A stretch of DNA of 64,000 nt from Nocardia brasiliensis NBRC 14402 (lineage in GTDB: Bacteria > Actinomycetota > Actinomycetes > Mycobacteriales > Mycobacteriaceae), in NCBI RefSeq assembly GCF_000308475.2, contig NZ_BAFT02000054.1, positions 62,001-126,000 on the forward strand, in the 5' to 3' direction. Position numbers and translations under genes: made by a program. The notes below the pieces were generated by a model. That model had not been told where the DNA came from. It saw only the letters and a program-made list of their open reading frames with translations, and searched no databases. Positions 35,242-43,939 of this stretch are shown here, piece by piece; within the stretch, counting starts at the first letter, position 1, and each line of letters starts with the position of its first letter.

Positions 35242-36297
35242 ATGAGCACATACACCCGCCGCCGCCTGACCGATGCCCCGTTCCTGGCCGCCGCCACCGG
35301 CGCGACGCCGAGCCGGCGCCCGGTGTGGTTCATGCGTCAAGCCGGACGGTCGCTGCCCGAGTACCGCGAGCTGCGCAAGGGCGTCGGCATGCTCGAGTCC
35401 TGTTTCGATCCGGAGCTGGTGTGTGAGATCACCCTGCAGCCGATCCGCAGGCACCGGGTGGACGCGGCGATCCTGTTCTCCGACATCGTGGTTCCGTTGA
35501 AGGCCGCGGGGGTCGATCTGGATATCGTGCCCGGCGTCGGTCCGGTGATCGCGGCGCCGGTGCGCACCGTCGACGATGTGCGCGCCCTGCCGAGATTGCG
35601 CCCGGAGGAAGTGGGGGCGGTGACCGACGGGGTGCGGCTGCTGGTCGACGCGCTCGGCGAGACGCCGCTGATCGGGTTCGCGGGCGCACCGTTCACTCTC
35701 GCCTCCTATCTGGTCGAGGGCGGACCGAGCAAGAACCACGAGCGCACCAAGTCGATGATGTACGCCGACCCGCAGACCTGGCACGCGCTGCTCGGCGCGC
35801 TCACCGATATCACCATCGCGTTCTTGCAGGCGCAACTGGCGGCGGGGGTCGACGCGATCCAGCTGTTCGATTCGTGGGCGGGCGCGCTGTCGCTGGCCGA
35901 CTACCGCCGGTTCGTGCTGCCGCATTCGGAGCGGGTGTTCGCCGAGGTCGCCGCCGCCGGCGTGCCGCGCATCCACTTCGGTGTGGGCACGGGCGAGCTG
36001 CTCGGCGCGATGGGCGAGGCCGGCGCCGACGTGGTCGGCGTGGACTGGCGGGTGCCGCTCACCGAGGCCGTCCGCCGGGTCGGGCCCGGAAAAGCGTTGC
36101 AGGGCAATCTCGATCCGGCCGTGCTGTTCGCGGGCGCGGCGGCGGTCGAAGCCGAGGCCCGCCGGATCGCGGCCGAGGCGGACGAAGCGATCACCTTGGG
36201 CGCCAAGGGACATATCTTCAATCTCGGGCACGGCGTCCTGCCCGATACCGATCCCGGCGTGCTGACCGCGCTGGTCGAATTGATCCACGAGCTGTAG
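35242..36297 (+). CDS. hemE: Uroporphyrinogen decarboxylase
   Basis: Converts uroporphyrinogen III to coproporphyrinogen III by removing four carboxyl groups, in the cytoplasm. It has 351 residues. The family signatures W-F-M-R-Q-A-G-R-S-L-P-E-Y-R (about residues 29-42) and G-F-A-G-A-P-F-T-L-A-S-Y near 145 are present, and G-P-S-K-N-H follows. ATG 35242, or GTG 35239 just before it, begins the protein. It opens the haem group, but a gyrase-type gene separates it from hemY. A strong hairpin follows. Confidence 0.96.
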   Translation: MSTYTRRRLTDAPFLAAATGATPSRRPVWFMRQAGRSLPEYRELRKGVGMLESCFDPELVCEITLQPIRRHRVDAAILFSDIVVPLKAAGVDLDIVPGVGPVIAAPVRTVDDVRALPRLRPEEVGAVTDGVRLLVDALGETPLIGFAGAPFTLASYLVEGGPSKNHERTKSMMYADPQTWHALLGALTDITIAFLQAQLAAGVDAIQLFDSWAGALSLADYRRFVLPHSERVFAEVAAAGVPRIHFGVGTGELLGAMGEAGADVVGVDWRVPLTEAVRRVGPGKALQGNLDPAVLFAGAAAVEAEARRIAAEADEAITLGAKGHIFNLGHGVLPDTDPGVLTALVELIHEL

Positions 36298-36312
36298 CGC
36301 GGCCGCTCGCCG

Positions 36313-36342
36313 CACCGGTGGCGGAATACTCCGCCACCGGTG
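36313..36342. terminator. Perfect 13-bp hairpin between hemE and gyrB paralogue
   Basis: CACCGGTGGCGGA (36313-36325) pairs perfectly with TCCGCCACCGGTG (36330-36342) around the loop ATAC, 16 nt after the hemE stop and between convergent genes. It has no U-run. Confidence 0.8.
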
Positions 36343-36435
36343 ACATCGGAGAACAGCACGTCGCCTGCGGCCGGTACCGGTGCCGCTTCGAGCAAGCCGG
36401 TGGCCGAGTACCGCCGACCCGGCCTGGGGCGGTGC

Positions 36436-38409
36436 TCAAAGATCCAGGAAGCGAACGTCTTTCGCGTTGCGGGTGATGAACGTGCGGCGGGCTTCGACGT
36501 CTTCACCCATCAGGATGGAGAACAGCTCGTCGGCGGCCGCCGCGTCGGCGAGCGTGACGCGGCGCAGGATGCGGGTCCGCGGATCCATGGTGGTCTCCCA
36601 CAGTTCCTTGGCGTTCATTTCGCCCAGACCCTTGTAGCGCTGCACGCCGTCGTCCTTGTTGATCTTCTTGCCGCCTGCGAGCCCGTCCGCGAGGAGCGTG
36701 TCGCGTTCCCGGTCGGAGTAGGCGAACTCGGCCTCGCCGCGCTGCCACTTGAGCTTGTACAGCGGCGGCTGCGCCAGATACACGTGCCCCTCCTCGATGA
36801 GTGGGCGCATGAACCGGAACAGCAGCGTGAGCAGCAGTGTGGTGATGTGCTGGCCGTCGACGTCGGCGTCGGCCATCAGCACGATCTTGTGGTACCGCAG
36901 CTTGGCGAGGTCGAACTCGTCGTGGATCCCGGTGCCGAAGGCGGTGATGATCGCCTGTACCTCGTTGTTCTTCAATACCCGGTCGATACGGGTCCGTTCG
37001 ACGTTGATGATCTTTCCGCGCAGCGGCAGGATCGCCTGATACATCGAGTCGCGGCCGGATTTGGCCGAGCCGCCGGCCGAATCACCCTCCACGATGTAGA
37101 TCTCGGAACGGCCCGGGTCCTTGGACCGGCAGTCGGCCAGCTTGCCCGGCAGGCCACCCAGATCGGAGGCGGACTTGCGGCGCACCAACTCTCGCGCCTT
37201 GCGCGCGGCGGTCCGCGCCTGGGCCGAGGAAATCGCCTTGGTCACCACGGTTTTCGCGTCGGCGGGGTTCGCCTCGAACCAGTGCGTGAGGTGCTCGTTG
37301 CACGATTTCTGCACCAGCGAACGGATTTCGGTGTTGCCCAGCTTGGTCTTGGTCTGACCCTCGAACTGCGGCTCCAACACCTTCACACTGACGATCGCGG
37401 CCAGCCCCTCGCGGATGTCGTCACCGGTGAGGCTGCCGTCCTTGTCTTTGAGCAGCTTCTTGTCTTTGGCGTATTTGTTGACCACCGTGGTCAGTGCCGA
37501 ACGGAACCCCTCCTCGTGGGTGCCGCCGTCCTTGGTGTTGATCGTGTTGACGAAGGAGTGCACCGACTCCGAATAGCCGGAGTTCCACTGCATCGCCACC
37601 TCGACGCTGGTGCCGGGGCCGGTGCTGGTGAACCCGATGATGGAGTTGTGGATCGGCTGCTTGGTGCGGTTGATGTGGCGGACGAAATCCTCGAGACCGC
37701 CCGGATAGCAGAAGGAGCGCGTACTCGGCTCCGTCGCGGCGGTCCCGCGTTCGTCGGTGAGGGTGATGGTGAGGCCCCTGTTCAGGAATGCCGTTTCCTG
37801 CAGGCGGCGCGCGACCGCCTCGAAGGTGTAGGTGGTGGTCTCGAAGATGTTCGGGTCGGCCCAGAACCGCGTGGTGGTTCCCGTGCGGTCGGTCGGTGCG
37901 CCGCGAACCAGTTCGTCGGGCTCGGCGTCGATGTAGGTCTGCGTCCAGTGGTATCCGTCGCGGTCGATCTCCAATTCGACTCTGGCGCACAGGGCATTGA
38001 CCACCGAGAGGCCGACACCGTGCAGGCCGCCGGAGAACTCGTAGGTATCGGAGTCGAACTTGCCGCCCGCGTGCAGTCGCGTCATCACCACCTCGACGGT
38101 GGGGATGCCGAGCGCGTGCAGCTCGACCGGGATGGCGCGGCCGCTGTCGACCACCTGGACGCCGCCGTCGGCCAGCAGCGTGACGTCGATCCGATCGCCG
38201 TAACCTGCCATCGCCTCGTCGACGGAGTTGTCCACGATCTCCTTGATCAAATGGTGCAGGCCGGCCTCGCCGGTGGATCCGATGTACATGCCGGGCCGTA
38301 GGCGCACCGCGTCGAGCCCCTCGAGCACGGTGACGTTGGACGCGTTGTAGCCCTGCTTGTCCGATGCCGCCTCGGCGGATCGCGTCGGGGTGGAGTGGTT
38401 GGTAGCCAC
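36436..38409 (-). CDS. gyrB: DNA gyrase subunit B paralogue (stand-alone)
   Basis: A complete type IIA topoisomerase B subunit of 657 residues. The GHKL ATPase has V-D-N-S-V-D-E-A (59-66) and G-G-L-H-G-V-G (127-133). The Toprim domain has E-G-D-S-A-G-G (441-447) and the metal-binding D-A-D-V-D-G (514-519). The C-terminal G-L-G-E-M-N-A-K-E-L-W contact region is intact. It is very like mycobacterial GyrB, but no gyrA, recF or dnaA is nearby, so it is probably a second copy beside the usual gyrB near the origin. It lies between hemE and hemY, which are adjacent in M. tuberculosis. A role as a drug-tolerant or stress gyrase is only a guess. GTG 38409 is the start. Confidence 0.9.
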   Translation of the reverse strand: MATNHSTPTRSAEAASDKQGYNASNVTVLEGLDAVRLRPGMYIGSTGEAGLHHLIKEIVDNSVDEAMAGYGDRIDVTLLADGGVQVVDSGRAIPVELHALGIPTVEVVMTRLHAGGKFDSDTYEFSGGLHGVGLSVVNALCARVELEIDRDGYHWTQTYIDAEPDELVRGAPTDRTGTTTRFWADPNIFETTTYTFEAVARRLQETAFLNRGLTITLTDERGTAATEPSTRSFCYPGGLEDFVRHINRTKQPIHNSIIGFTSTGPGTSVEVAMQWNSGYSESVHSFVNTINTKDGGTHEEGFRSALTTVVNKYAKDKKLLKDKDGSLTGDDIREGLAAIVSVKVLEPQFEGQTKTKLGNTEIRSLVQKSCNEHLTHWFEANPADAKTVVTKAISSAQARTAARKARELVRRKSASDLGGLPGKLADCRSKDPGRSEIYIVEGDSAGGSAKSGRDSMYQAILPLRGKIINVERTRIDRVLKNNEVQAIITAFGTGIHDEFDLAKLRYHKIVLMADADVDGQHITTLLLTLLFRFMRPLIEEGHVYLAQPPLYKLKWQRGEAEFAYSDRERDTLLADGLAGGKKINKDDGVQRYKGLGEMNAKELWETTMDPRTRILRRVTLADAAAADELFSILMGEDVEARRTFITRNAKDVRFLDL

Positions 38410-38873
38410 GAGTCGGTAACTCTCCTCACATGCCGTATCCGGCGGGCCGGCTCAGCGCGCAGCAGTCCCCCCGGTATGCCGACGCGGCACAACGAGTTGA
38501 TCGGGGAATCAGAGACCTGTCTGCGAGCTGGACGTCGCGGCCCCACCGGAAGCGCCCAGAAAACTTGTCGTCTCCCATCATACCGTTGGCCTAGTTTCCG
38601 AAGGGGCTCATGCGATTTTGAAGGCCGATTAAACACACCTAGACACTCCTGTGGTCGTCCAGAATTGATGTTTCCAATCCCCCCTATGTGAACGGACGTC
38701 TAATCCATCCACGACGACGTTGGGTGTCATTTGGTCGAAATCGGTCAAATGAGCCAAATCGGTCAATTTCGTGGGTGATTCGGGCGCGCTGTCGTCCGGC
38801 ACGGGAAGGGTGCCGCCCGTCCTCCGGCGGACCGGTGGGCCGCGCGGCCGGAACGGGGGATAGCGTCGAAGGC
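38410..38873. promoter_or_regulatory. Divergent gyrB/hemY intergenic region with direct repeats
   Basis: A 464-bp non-coding gap. The stretch 38560-38780 is markedly richer in A and T than the surroundings. AAATCGGTCAA occurs twice in the same orientation (38738-38748 and 38756-38766), flanked by CGAAAT and ATTTCG in inverted orientation, a layout typical of a regulator-binding site. It is 108-136 nt before hemY. No gene was seen. Confidence 0.5.
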
Positions 38874-40220
38874 ATGAGGATCGCGGTGGTCGGCGGCGGG
38901 ATCAGTGGATTGGTCGCGGCGTATCGGATGCGGACGTTGCTGGGGACCGAGGCCGACATCGTGGTGCTCGACCGGGCCGAGCGGCTGGGCGGCATCCTTT
39001 ACACCGGTGAGCTCGCCGGGGGGCCGTTGGATCTCGGGGCCGAGGCCTTCGTCGGCCGCAGACCCGAAGTCCCCCAACTGCTTCGCGAACTCGGGCTGGA
39101 AACCCAGCTCGTGACGCCCGCGGGGCTGCGTCCGCTGCTGTGGTCCGGCGGGGTGGCGCATCCGCTGCCCGAGCGGACGCTGATGGGCATCCCGTCGGAC
39201 GCGGAGTCGATGCGCGGTCTGGTCGATGCGGAAACCCTGGCCAAGATCGCCGCGGAGCCGCAGCGGCCGCTGATCTGGGAGCCGGGCGCCGACATCGACG
39301 TCTATCAACTGGTCGCCGACCGCTTCGGTGCGCAGGTCGCCGACCGCAGCGTCGACCCGCTGCTCGGCGGCGTGTACGCGGGCAGTTCCCGATCGATCGG
39401 CGTGCGCGCGGCGCTGCCGACGCTGGCCGCGGCCCTCGACGACGGCGCGCCCAGTCTCACCCACGCGGTGGCGGTGGCGCTGCCGCCACCGTCCAACGCG
39501 CCCGTGTTCGGCGGAATCAAAGACGGATACCGGGTACTGCTGGAAGCGCTGGCGGCCCGATCCGGTGCGAAGTTCGTGACGGCGACGCCCGCGACCCGCC
39601 TCGCGCGCGGATTGCGCGGATGGGTCATCGATCCGGTCGGCGCGGTGGACGCCGTCGTGCTCGCCACCCCCGCGCCGGTGACCGCCCGGCTGCTCGGCGC
39701 CGTCGCACCCGACGCCGCGACCGCGCTGGCGAGCATCGAGTTGTCCTCGTCCGTCGTTGTCGCCCTTGCGCTTCCGCTGGAAGCCGAGCTGCCGCAGCAT
39801 TCCGGGATTCTGGTCGCCACCGGAGAGTCGTTGCGCGCCAAGGCTTTCACCCTGTCCAGTCGCAAATGGACGCACCTTGCCCAGCGCGACACCGCGCTGG
39901 TGCGCGTCTCGTTCGGGAAATTCGGCGACGACAGCACCCTGTCCTGGTCCGATACCGACCTGATCACCACCGCCGCGGCGGACCTGGCCACCGTCACCGG
40001 CACCGTCATCGCGCACACCGACGCCGCCGTCCAGCGCTGGCGCGGCGGCCTGCCCCAATACGCCCCCGGCCACACCGACCGCATCGCCGCCGCCGAATCC
40101 GCCGTCGCCGCCCTCGACGGCCTGGCCCTGGCCGGCGCCTACCTGCACGGCGTCGGCGTCCCCGCCTGCGTAGCCTCCGGCACCGCCGCCGCCCAGCACA
40201 TCGCCGCCACCCTGAACTGA
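38874..40220 (+). CDS. hemY: Protoporphyrinogen/coproporphyrinogen oxidase
   Basis: A FAD-dependent oxidase of 448 residues. The dinucleotide motif G-G-G-I-S-G-L-V-A-A-Y is at 7-17, the second FAD contact L-G-G is near 40, and the C-terminus has the FAD-binding pattern G-L-A-L-A-G-A-Y-L-H-G-V-G-V-P-A-C-V-A-S-G. Because hemQ follows directly and hemE precedes, the enzyme most likely oxidises coproporphyrinogen III to coproporphyrin III, as in the pathway of Gram-positive bacteria. ATG 38874 begins right at the FAD motif. It matches Rv2677c (from memory). Confidence 0.93.
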   Translation: MRIAVVGGGISGLVAAYRMRTLLGTEADIVVLDRAERLGGILYTGELAGGPLDLGAEAFVGRRPEVPQLLRELGLETQLVTPAGLRPLLWSGGVAHPLPERTLMGIPSDAESMRGLVDAETLAKIAAEPQRPLIWEPGADIDVYQLVADRFGAQVADRSVDPLLGGVYAGSSRSIGVRAALPTLAAALDDGAPSLTHAVAVALPPPSNAPVFGGIKDGYRVLLEALAARSGAKFVTATPATRLARGLRGWVIDPVGAVDAVVLATPAPVTARLLGAVAPDAATALASIELSSSVVVALALPLEAELPQHSGILVATGESLRAKAFTLSSRKWTHLAQRDTALVRVSFGKFGDDSTLSWSDTDLITTAAADLATVTGTVIAHTDAAVQRWRGGLPQYAPGHTDRIAAAESAVAALDGLALAGAYLHGVGVPACVASGTAAAQHIAATLN

Positions 40221-40529
40221 ACGCCCGCCAGCGTTCGCCGCTCGGCAGAGATTCGGTGACCTGCCGTGATCCAGTAGCCGGTCGCCGTCCGATGAGCGTT
40301 GGTGGCCTGGCGTGCAGGCGGCGGCCTGAGGAGCGTTGGTGGCCTGGCGCGCGGTCGCGGTCTAGCGTGTGGCGGTGGGGCCCGCCGCACCCTACAGTGC
40401 GGGAGTCCTACCGGCGCAGCAGGTTTCGCGTTTGTTGTGCGAGTGCGTCGGCGCCTGCGGCGGTTGCTGACATGCGGGCAACGGGGCGTGAGCTACCGCA
40501 CGGCGGTGGCGGGTCGGGGGAGTGGCACG
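40221..40529. repeat. hemY-hemQ gap with 19-bp direct repeats
   Basis: In this 309-bp gap GAGCGTTGGTGGCCTGGCG occurs at 40294-40312 and 40331-40349, a period of 37 nt, as from a small duplication. No gene is evident. The gap is long for two genes of one pathway and may contain a separate hemQ promoter. Confidence 0.65.
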
Positions 40530-41234
40530 ATGGGGGGTATGGCGCGACTGGACTATCAAGCACTCAATTCGACGATCCGGTACCTGATGTTCTCGGTGTT
40601 CCAGGTGCAGCCGGGCCTGCTCGGCGAGGACCGGGCCGCGGCGATCAAAGAGGCGCGGGCGTTCTTCGAGGGCTTGGCCGACCGGGAGGTCGTGGTCCGC
40701 GGCGTGTACGACGTGGCGGGGATGCGCGCCGACGCGGACTTCATGATCTGGACGCACGCCGAACGGGTCGAGGACCTGCAGGCCGCCTACGCGGATTTCC
40801 GGCGCACCACCGAACTGGGCCGCGCGAGCGCGCCGGTGTGGAGCAACGTGGCGCTGCACCGCCCGGCCGAGTTCAACAAGAGTCACGTCCCCGCCTTCCT
40901 GGCCGGTGAGGATCCGGGCAACTACATCTGCGTGTATCCGTTCGTCCGCTCCTACGAGTGGTACCTGCTGCCCGACGAAGAGCGCCGCAAGATGCTCGCC
41001 GACCACGGCAAGGCCGCCCGCGGCTACCCGGACGTGCGCGCCAACACGGTCAGCTCGTTCGCGCTCGGCGATTACGAGTGGATTCTGGCGTTCGAGGCCC
41101 CGGAACTGCACCGCATCGTCGACCTGATGCGCGACCTGCGCGCCACCGAGGCGCGCCTGCACGTCCGTGAAGAGGTCCCCTTCTTCACCGGTCCCCGCGT
41201 CGAACTCGACAAGCTCATCACCGCACTGCCCTGA
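40530..41234 (+). CDS. hemQ: Coproheme decarboxylase HemQ (chlorite dismutase family)
   Basis: The final enzyme of the coproporphyrin-dependent haem pathway; it decarboxylates coproheme to haem b. It has 234 residues of the chlorite dismutase fold. Family stretches are L-N-S-T-I-R-Y-L-M-F-S-V-F, then D-F-M-I-W, P-A-F-L-A-G, Y-P-F-V-R-S-Y-E-W-Y-L-L, and a late D-Y-E-W-I-L-A-F-E. The Y-P-F-V-R-S segment contains the Tyr used in catalysis by actinobacterial members (family knowledge). ATG 40530 has GGGGGAG 8 nt upstream; ATG 40539 (M-A-R-L-D-Y) is the alternative and matches the usual family start. It ends the conserved haem block before the accessory island. Confidence 0.93.
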   Translation: MGGMARLDYQALNSTIRYLMFSVFQVQPGLLGEDRAAAIKEARAFFEGLADREVVVRGVYDVAGMRADADFMIWTHAERVEDLQAAYADFRRTTELGRASAPVWSNVALHRPAEFNKSHVPAFLAGEDPGNYICVYPFVRSYEWYLLPDEERRKMLADHGKAARGYPDVRANTVSSFALGDYEWILAFEAPELHRIVDLMRDLRATEARLHVREEVPFFTGPRVELDKLITALP

Positions 41235-41333
41235 TCCACGGCGGCCGGCCCCGGTGGAATTCCGGGCATGCCCGCGGGCCCGGCTCTCGCTACGCTGCCT
41301 CCAGGTCGGGGTTCACGACTCGGAGGACGAACC

Positions 41334-41540
41334 ATGTTGCGTACCAAGCGTTGTGCCGCCGCAATACTGGTGACGGCCGCGGTGCTGACCGGCGCCGCGC
41401 CGCTCGCCACGGCGGCACCGTCGCCGGTCGGCGCCGAGACGAGCATCTTCTCCGGCTCCGCCGACCTCACCAAGCAAATCGAGTACATCGCGTGCCTGAT
41501 CCGGATCCACCTGGTCGGCGGTGCGTGCCTGCCGAAGTAG
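41334..41540 (+). CDS. Small secreted protein
   Basis: A 68-residue precursor with a clear Sec signal peptide (M-L-R-T-K-R, a hydrophobic Ala/Leu/Val stretch, and a likely A-T-A-A cleavage site near residue 28). The mature peptide is about 40 residues with two Cys (C-L-I-R-I-H-L-V-G-G-A-C) that could form one disulfide. Family unknown; short secreted Nocardia proteins of this kind are common and uncharacterised. CGGAGGACG upstream supports ATG 41334. A hairpin and a 75-nt repeat follow. Confidence 0.75.
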   Translation: MLRTKRCAAAILVTAAVLTGAAPLATAAPSPVGAETSIFSGSADLTKQIEYIACLIRIHLVGGACLPK

Positions 41541-41558
41541 CGCCACAGAGCAATCGCC

Positions 41559-41588
41559 CGGCATGCCCTGAGTTTTCGGGGCATGCCG
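41559..41588 (+). terminator. Hairpin after the small secreted protein gene
   Basis: CGGCATGCCC (41559-41568) pairs perfectly with GGGCATGCCG (41579-41588) around a 10-nt loop with four T. It lies 19 nt after the stop. Confidence 0.7.
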
Positions 41589-41682
41589 CGTCATGTCCGA
41601 AACCGTAGAGTTCGGCCCAGCGCGGAACTCCGTTGCGCTGCCCGAGGGGTGCAGTCGCAGCGCGAGGTGCGCCCCGCCAACT

Positions 41683-41757
41683 CCCGCACCCTTTCTGCGA
41701 CGAAACCCGGCGTGTCCCATGGCGAGTCGAGGTGCGGGAACGCAGAAGGGGTGCGGG
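41683..41757. repeat. 75-nt palindromic dispersed repeat, copy 3 (inverted)
   Basis: The end CCCGCACCCTTTCTGCG (41683-41699) is complementary at 16 of 17 positions to 41741-41757. The centre reads GGCGTGTCCCA, the reverse complement of the copy 2 centre, so this copy is inserted in the opposite orientation. It sits between the convergent small secreted protein gene and a TetR gene. Confidence 0.8.
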
Positions 41758-41777
41758 AAACAGTAGTCCTCGCCGGT

Positions 41778-42386
41778 TCACGCGTCCGGCGTGTCTACCA
41801 GCGTGGTCAGTTGGACCGCGCTCGCCAAGACGAAATCGCGGTCCACACTGTCCGGATCGATCACCGCGTGTTGCGCGAAGCCGGTGACCAGGGCGTGCAC
41901 CGCCTGCGCCAGCTGCTGGGCCTGCTCGGCCGTGGTGCGCGTCGCGCCGATCCGGCGACCGGTGAACAGCGTCGCGAGCAGGCCGGGGGTACTCGGCACC
42001 TGTGTGTCGACCTCGGACATCAGCTGCGGGTCGCGTAGCGCGGCGGCCAAGCCCTCTAGTTCGAACGCGAAGTGCTCCCGGGCGTGGGGTGCGCCCGTCG
42101 AGTCGAGTACGGCTCTCGCGTAACCGCGTACCACCGCGCGCAGATCCAGTTCCGGGTCCGCCAGCGGCCGCAACGTCTGCTGGTACTCCTCGACCATGCG
42201 CTTGGTGGCCGCGATGAGCAGCGCGCGCTTGCTGCCGAAGATCGAGTAGATCGCGCCGGTGGTGAGCCTCGCGCGCGCTGCGATATCGGTGAGCCGGGCC
42301 GCCTGGTAGCCGTGCTCGGCGATGTCGGCGATGGCGGCATCGATCAGAGCGTGCTGGTTGACCTCCCTGGTCTCTGCGCGGCGCAT
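41778..42386 (-). CDS. TetR-family regulator
   Basis: A 202-residue TetR repressor. The N-terminal helix-turn-helix (A-L-I-D-A-A-I-A-D-I-A-E-H-G-Y, then L-T-D-I-A-A-R-A-R-L-T-T-G-A-I-Y-S-I-F-G-S-K) is typical, and the C-terminal ligand domain is not assigned. It is divergent from the M14-type lipoprotein gene with 55 bp between, which contain an AT-rich palindrome. It therefore probably controls both itself and the lipoprotein gene. The inducer is unknown. Confidence 0.9.
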   Translation of the reverse strand: MRRAETREVNQHALIDAAIADIAEHGYQAARLTDIAARARLTTGAIYSIFGSKRALLIAATKRMVEEYQQTLRPLADPELDLRAVVRGYARAVLDSTGAPHAREHFAFELEGLAAALRDPQLMSEVDTQVPSTPGLLATLFTGRRIGATRTTAEQAQQLAQAVHALVTGFAQHAVIDPDSVDRDFVLASAVQLTTLVDTPDA

Positions 42387-42395
42387 ACCGACGAT

Positions 42396-42427
42396 GATAA
42401 TCTGATTACTGAAATAATCGAATTATC
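42396..42427. promoter_or_regulatory. AT-rich palindromic operator between TetR and M14 genes
   Basis: This 32-bp segment begins GATAAT and ends ATTATC and is self-complementary at about 24 of 32 positions; GATTA and TAATC are nested inside it. It covers most of the 55-bp divergent gap, where a TetR site is expected. Confidence 0.6.
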
Positions 42428-42441
42428 GAAACGAGCTGTGC

Positions 42442-43887
42442 ATGACCGAGCTGAATCGTCGAACTCTGCTGAGCCTGACCGCCCTGGCCTGTGCCACCCT
42501 TGCTGCCGGATGCGGCCGTGAAGACACGCCTGACGCGACGGACGAGGTCGCCCGGATCGTCGGCCGGGTCGAGCCCCTGGACGCGTTCCCCAAAGTGGAC
42601 GAACTGAACAGCGAGATCGACCGACTGCTGGCGGCTGCGCCGGATCGATTGCGGGTCACCGAGATCGGTCGCTCCCGCGCAGGCGATCCGATCCGTTCGG
42701 TGCAGGTGGGGACGGGTGAGCGGAACATCCTGGTGTTCGGCAGCCCGCACGCCAACGAGCCCATCGGCATGGCCACCATCGCGCATTTGGTCGGCAGGCT
42801 CGCCGCAGACGAAACCCTCTCAGCCGGTGCCACTTGGCATTTCGTGCTGTGCATCGATCCCGACGGCACCCGGCTGAACGAGGGCTGGTTCGCCGGCCCG
42901 CGCACCCGCACCGACGTCGCACGCCACTTCTATCGGCCCACGGTCACCGAGCAGCCCGAATGGGCGTTCCCGATCACCTGGCGTGGCACTCCGGTCGGCA
43001 CACCGATGCCGGAGACCCGCGCCTTGATGACGTTGATCGACCGCACCCGCCCGACGCTCATCGCCTCGCTGCACAACGCGGACTTCGGCGGTGGTTTCTT
43101 CTACACCTCCGGCGGCGACCAGTCCTACTGGTCGGCGCTCACCGACTCGCTGACTGCGGCCGACGTGCCGATCTACACCGGTGCACCGGACGCGCCCGGC
43201 GGGCGAGCCTGGGCCCCCGGCGTTTTCGAGGTCCCCCGCTTCGACCAGATGGCCGACGCGCTGACCGAGGTGGGCGTGGATCCGGTGGCGGCGCTCGGCG
43301 GCGGTGGCTCGCGCGACTACGCCGCGCCGTACGGCACGGCCGTACTGGTGTCCGAGTTGCCGCTCTGGGTGGACCCCCGGATCTCCGACAAAGCCCCGAG
43401 TGCCCGCTCCCGTGGTGACCTCTTCGCCGCCACCGCCACGGCTTACCGCGAACTCGCCGCCAGCACCCGCGAATCGCTCGAACGAGTAGCGGATCGACTC
43501 GACGGCAGTACCCCACTGGAGCGTTCGGTGCGGGCAACGCTGGCCGATCTGCCGAACATGGCAACGGAGAAGGAGAAGGCGCCCGACCCCGACCGTCCGG
43601 CCACGCTCGGCGAGATCTTCGTCGAGAACTACGTCTGGCTCGGCATGTTCCGACTCCGTGTCGGCGGCATGATGTGCCGCGTCCTCGACGACCTCGCCAC
43701 CCGACGACCCGACGACGCCCAGGTGACAGCCGAACGCCGGCGCTTCGGCGCGATCTTCGACCAATGGAGCGCCGAGGTCGAGCGCCACGCCCCAGGTCAG
43801 CCGGTGCCCCTGGCGCGGCTCGTCGAGATCCAGTCCCGCGCCATCGTCACCGCAGTACTGCGATCCCGAGCGGGCCAACCGATCTGA
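42442..43887 (+). CDS. Tat-exported lipoprotein, M14-type zinc carboxypeptidase
   Basis: A 481-residue exported protein. The N-terminus combines a twin-arginine motif (L-N-R-R-T-L-L) with a lipobox (L-A-A-G-C, Cys24), so it is probably a Tat-exported lipoprotein. The M14 peptidase zinc ligands are His103 and Glu106 (H-A-N-E) and His211 (S-L-H-N), with Glu305 in V-S-E-L-P as the general base. The last 120 residues are helical and unassigned. Expected to trim peptides or amide-linked substrates outside the membrane. The divergent TetR gene is the likely regulator. Confidence 0.85.
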   Translation: MTELNRRTLLSLTALACATLAAGCGREDTPDATDEVARIVGRVEPLDAFPKVDELNSEIDRLLAAAPDRLRVTEIGRSRAGDPIRSVQVGTGERNILVFGSPHANEPIGMATIAHLVGRLAADETLSAGATWHFVLCIDPDGTRLNEGWFAGPRTRTDVARHFYRPTVTEQPEWAFPITWRGTPVGTPMPETRALMTLIDRTRPTLIASLHNADFGGGFFYTSGGDQSYWSALTDSLTAADVPIYTGAPDAPGGRAWAPGVFEVPRFDQMADALTEVGVDPVAALGGGGSRDYAAPYGTAVLVSELPLWVDPRISDKAPSARSRGDLFAATATAYRELAASTRESLERVADRLDGSTPLERSVRATLADLPNMATEKEKAPDPDRPATLGEIFVENYVWLGMFRLRVGGMMCRVLDDLATRRPDDAQVTAERRRFGAIFDQWSAEVERHAPGQPVPLARLVEIQSRAIVTAVLRSRAGQPI

Positions 43888-43939
43888 GGTCTCGGCATCG
43901 GCGTACACGAGGCCGACCACCGGAGCTCAGGCCATTCAG

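Noticed and set aside
36436..38409. Calling the gyrB paralogue an aminocoumarin resistance gene from one residue
   Set aside because: The position matching E. coli Arg136 appears to be Thr here, but mycobacterial GyrB also lacks Arg at that place in my recollection, so it is not diagnostic.
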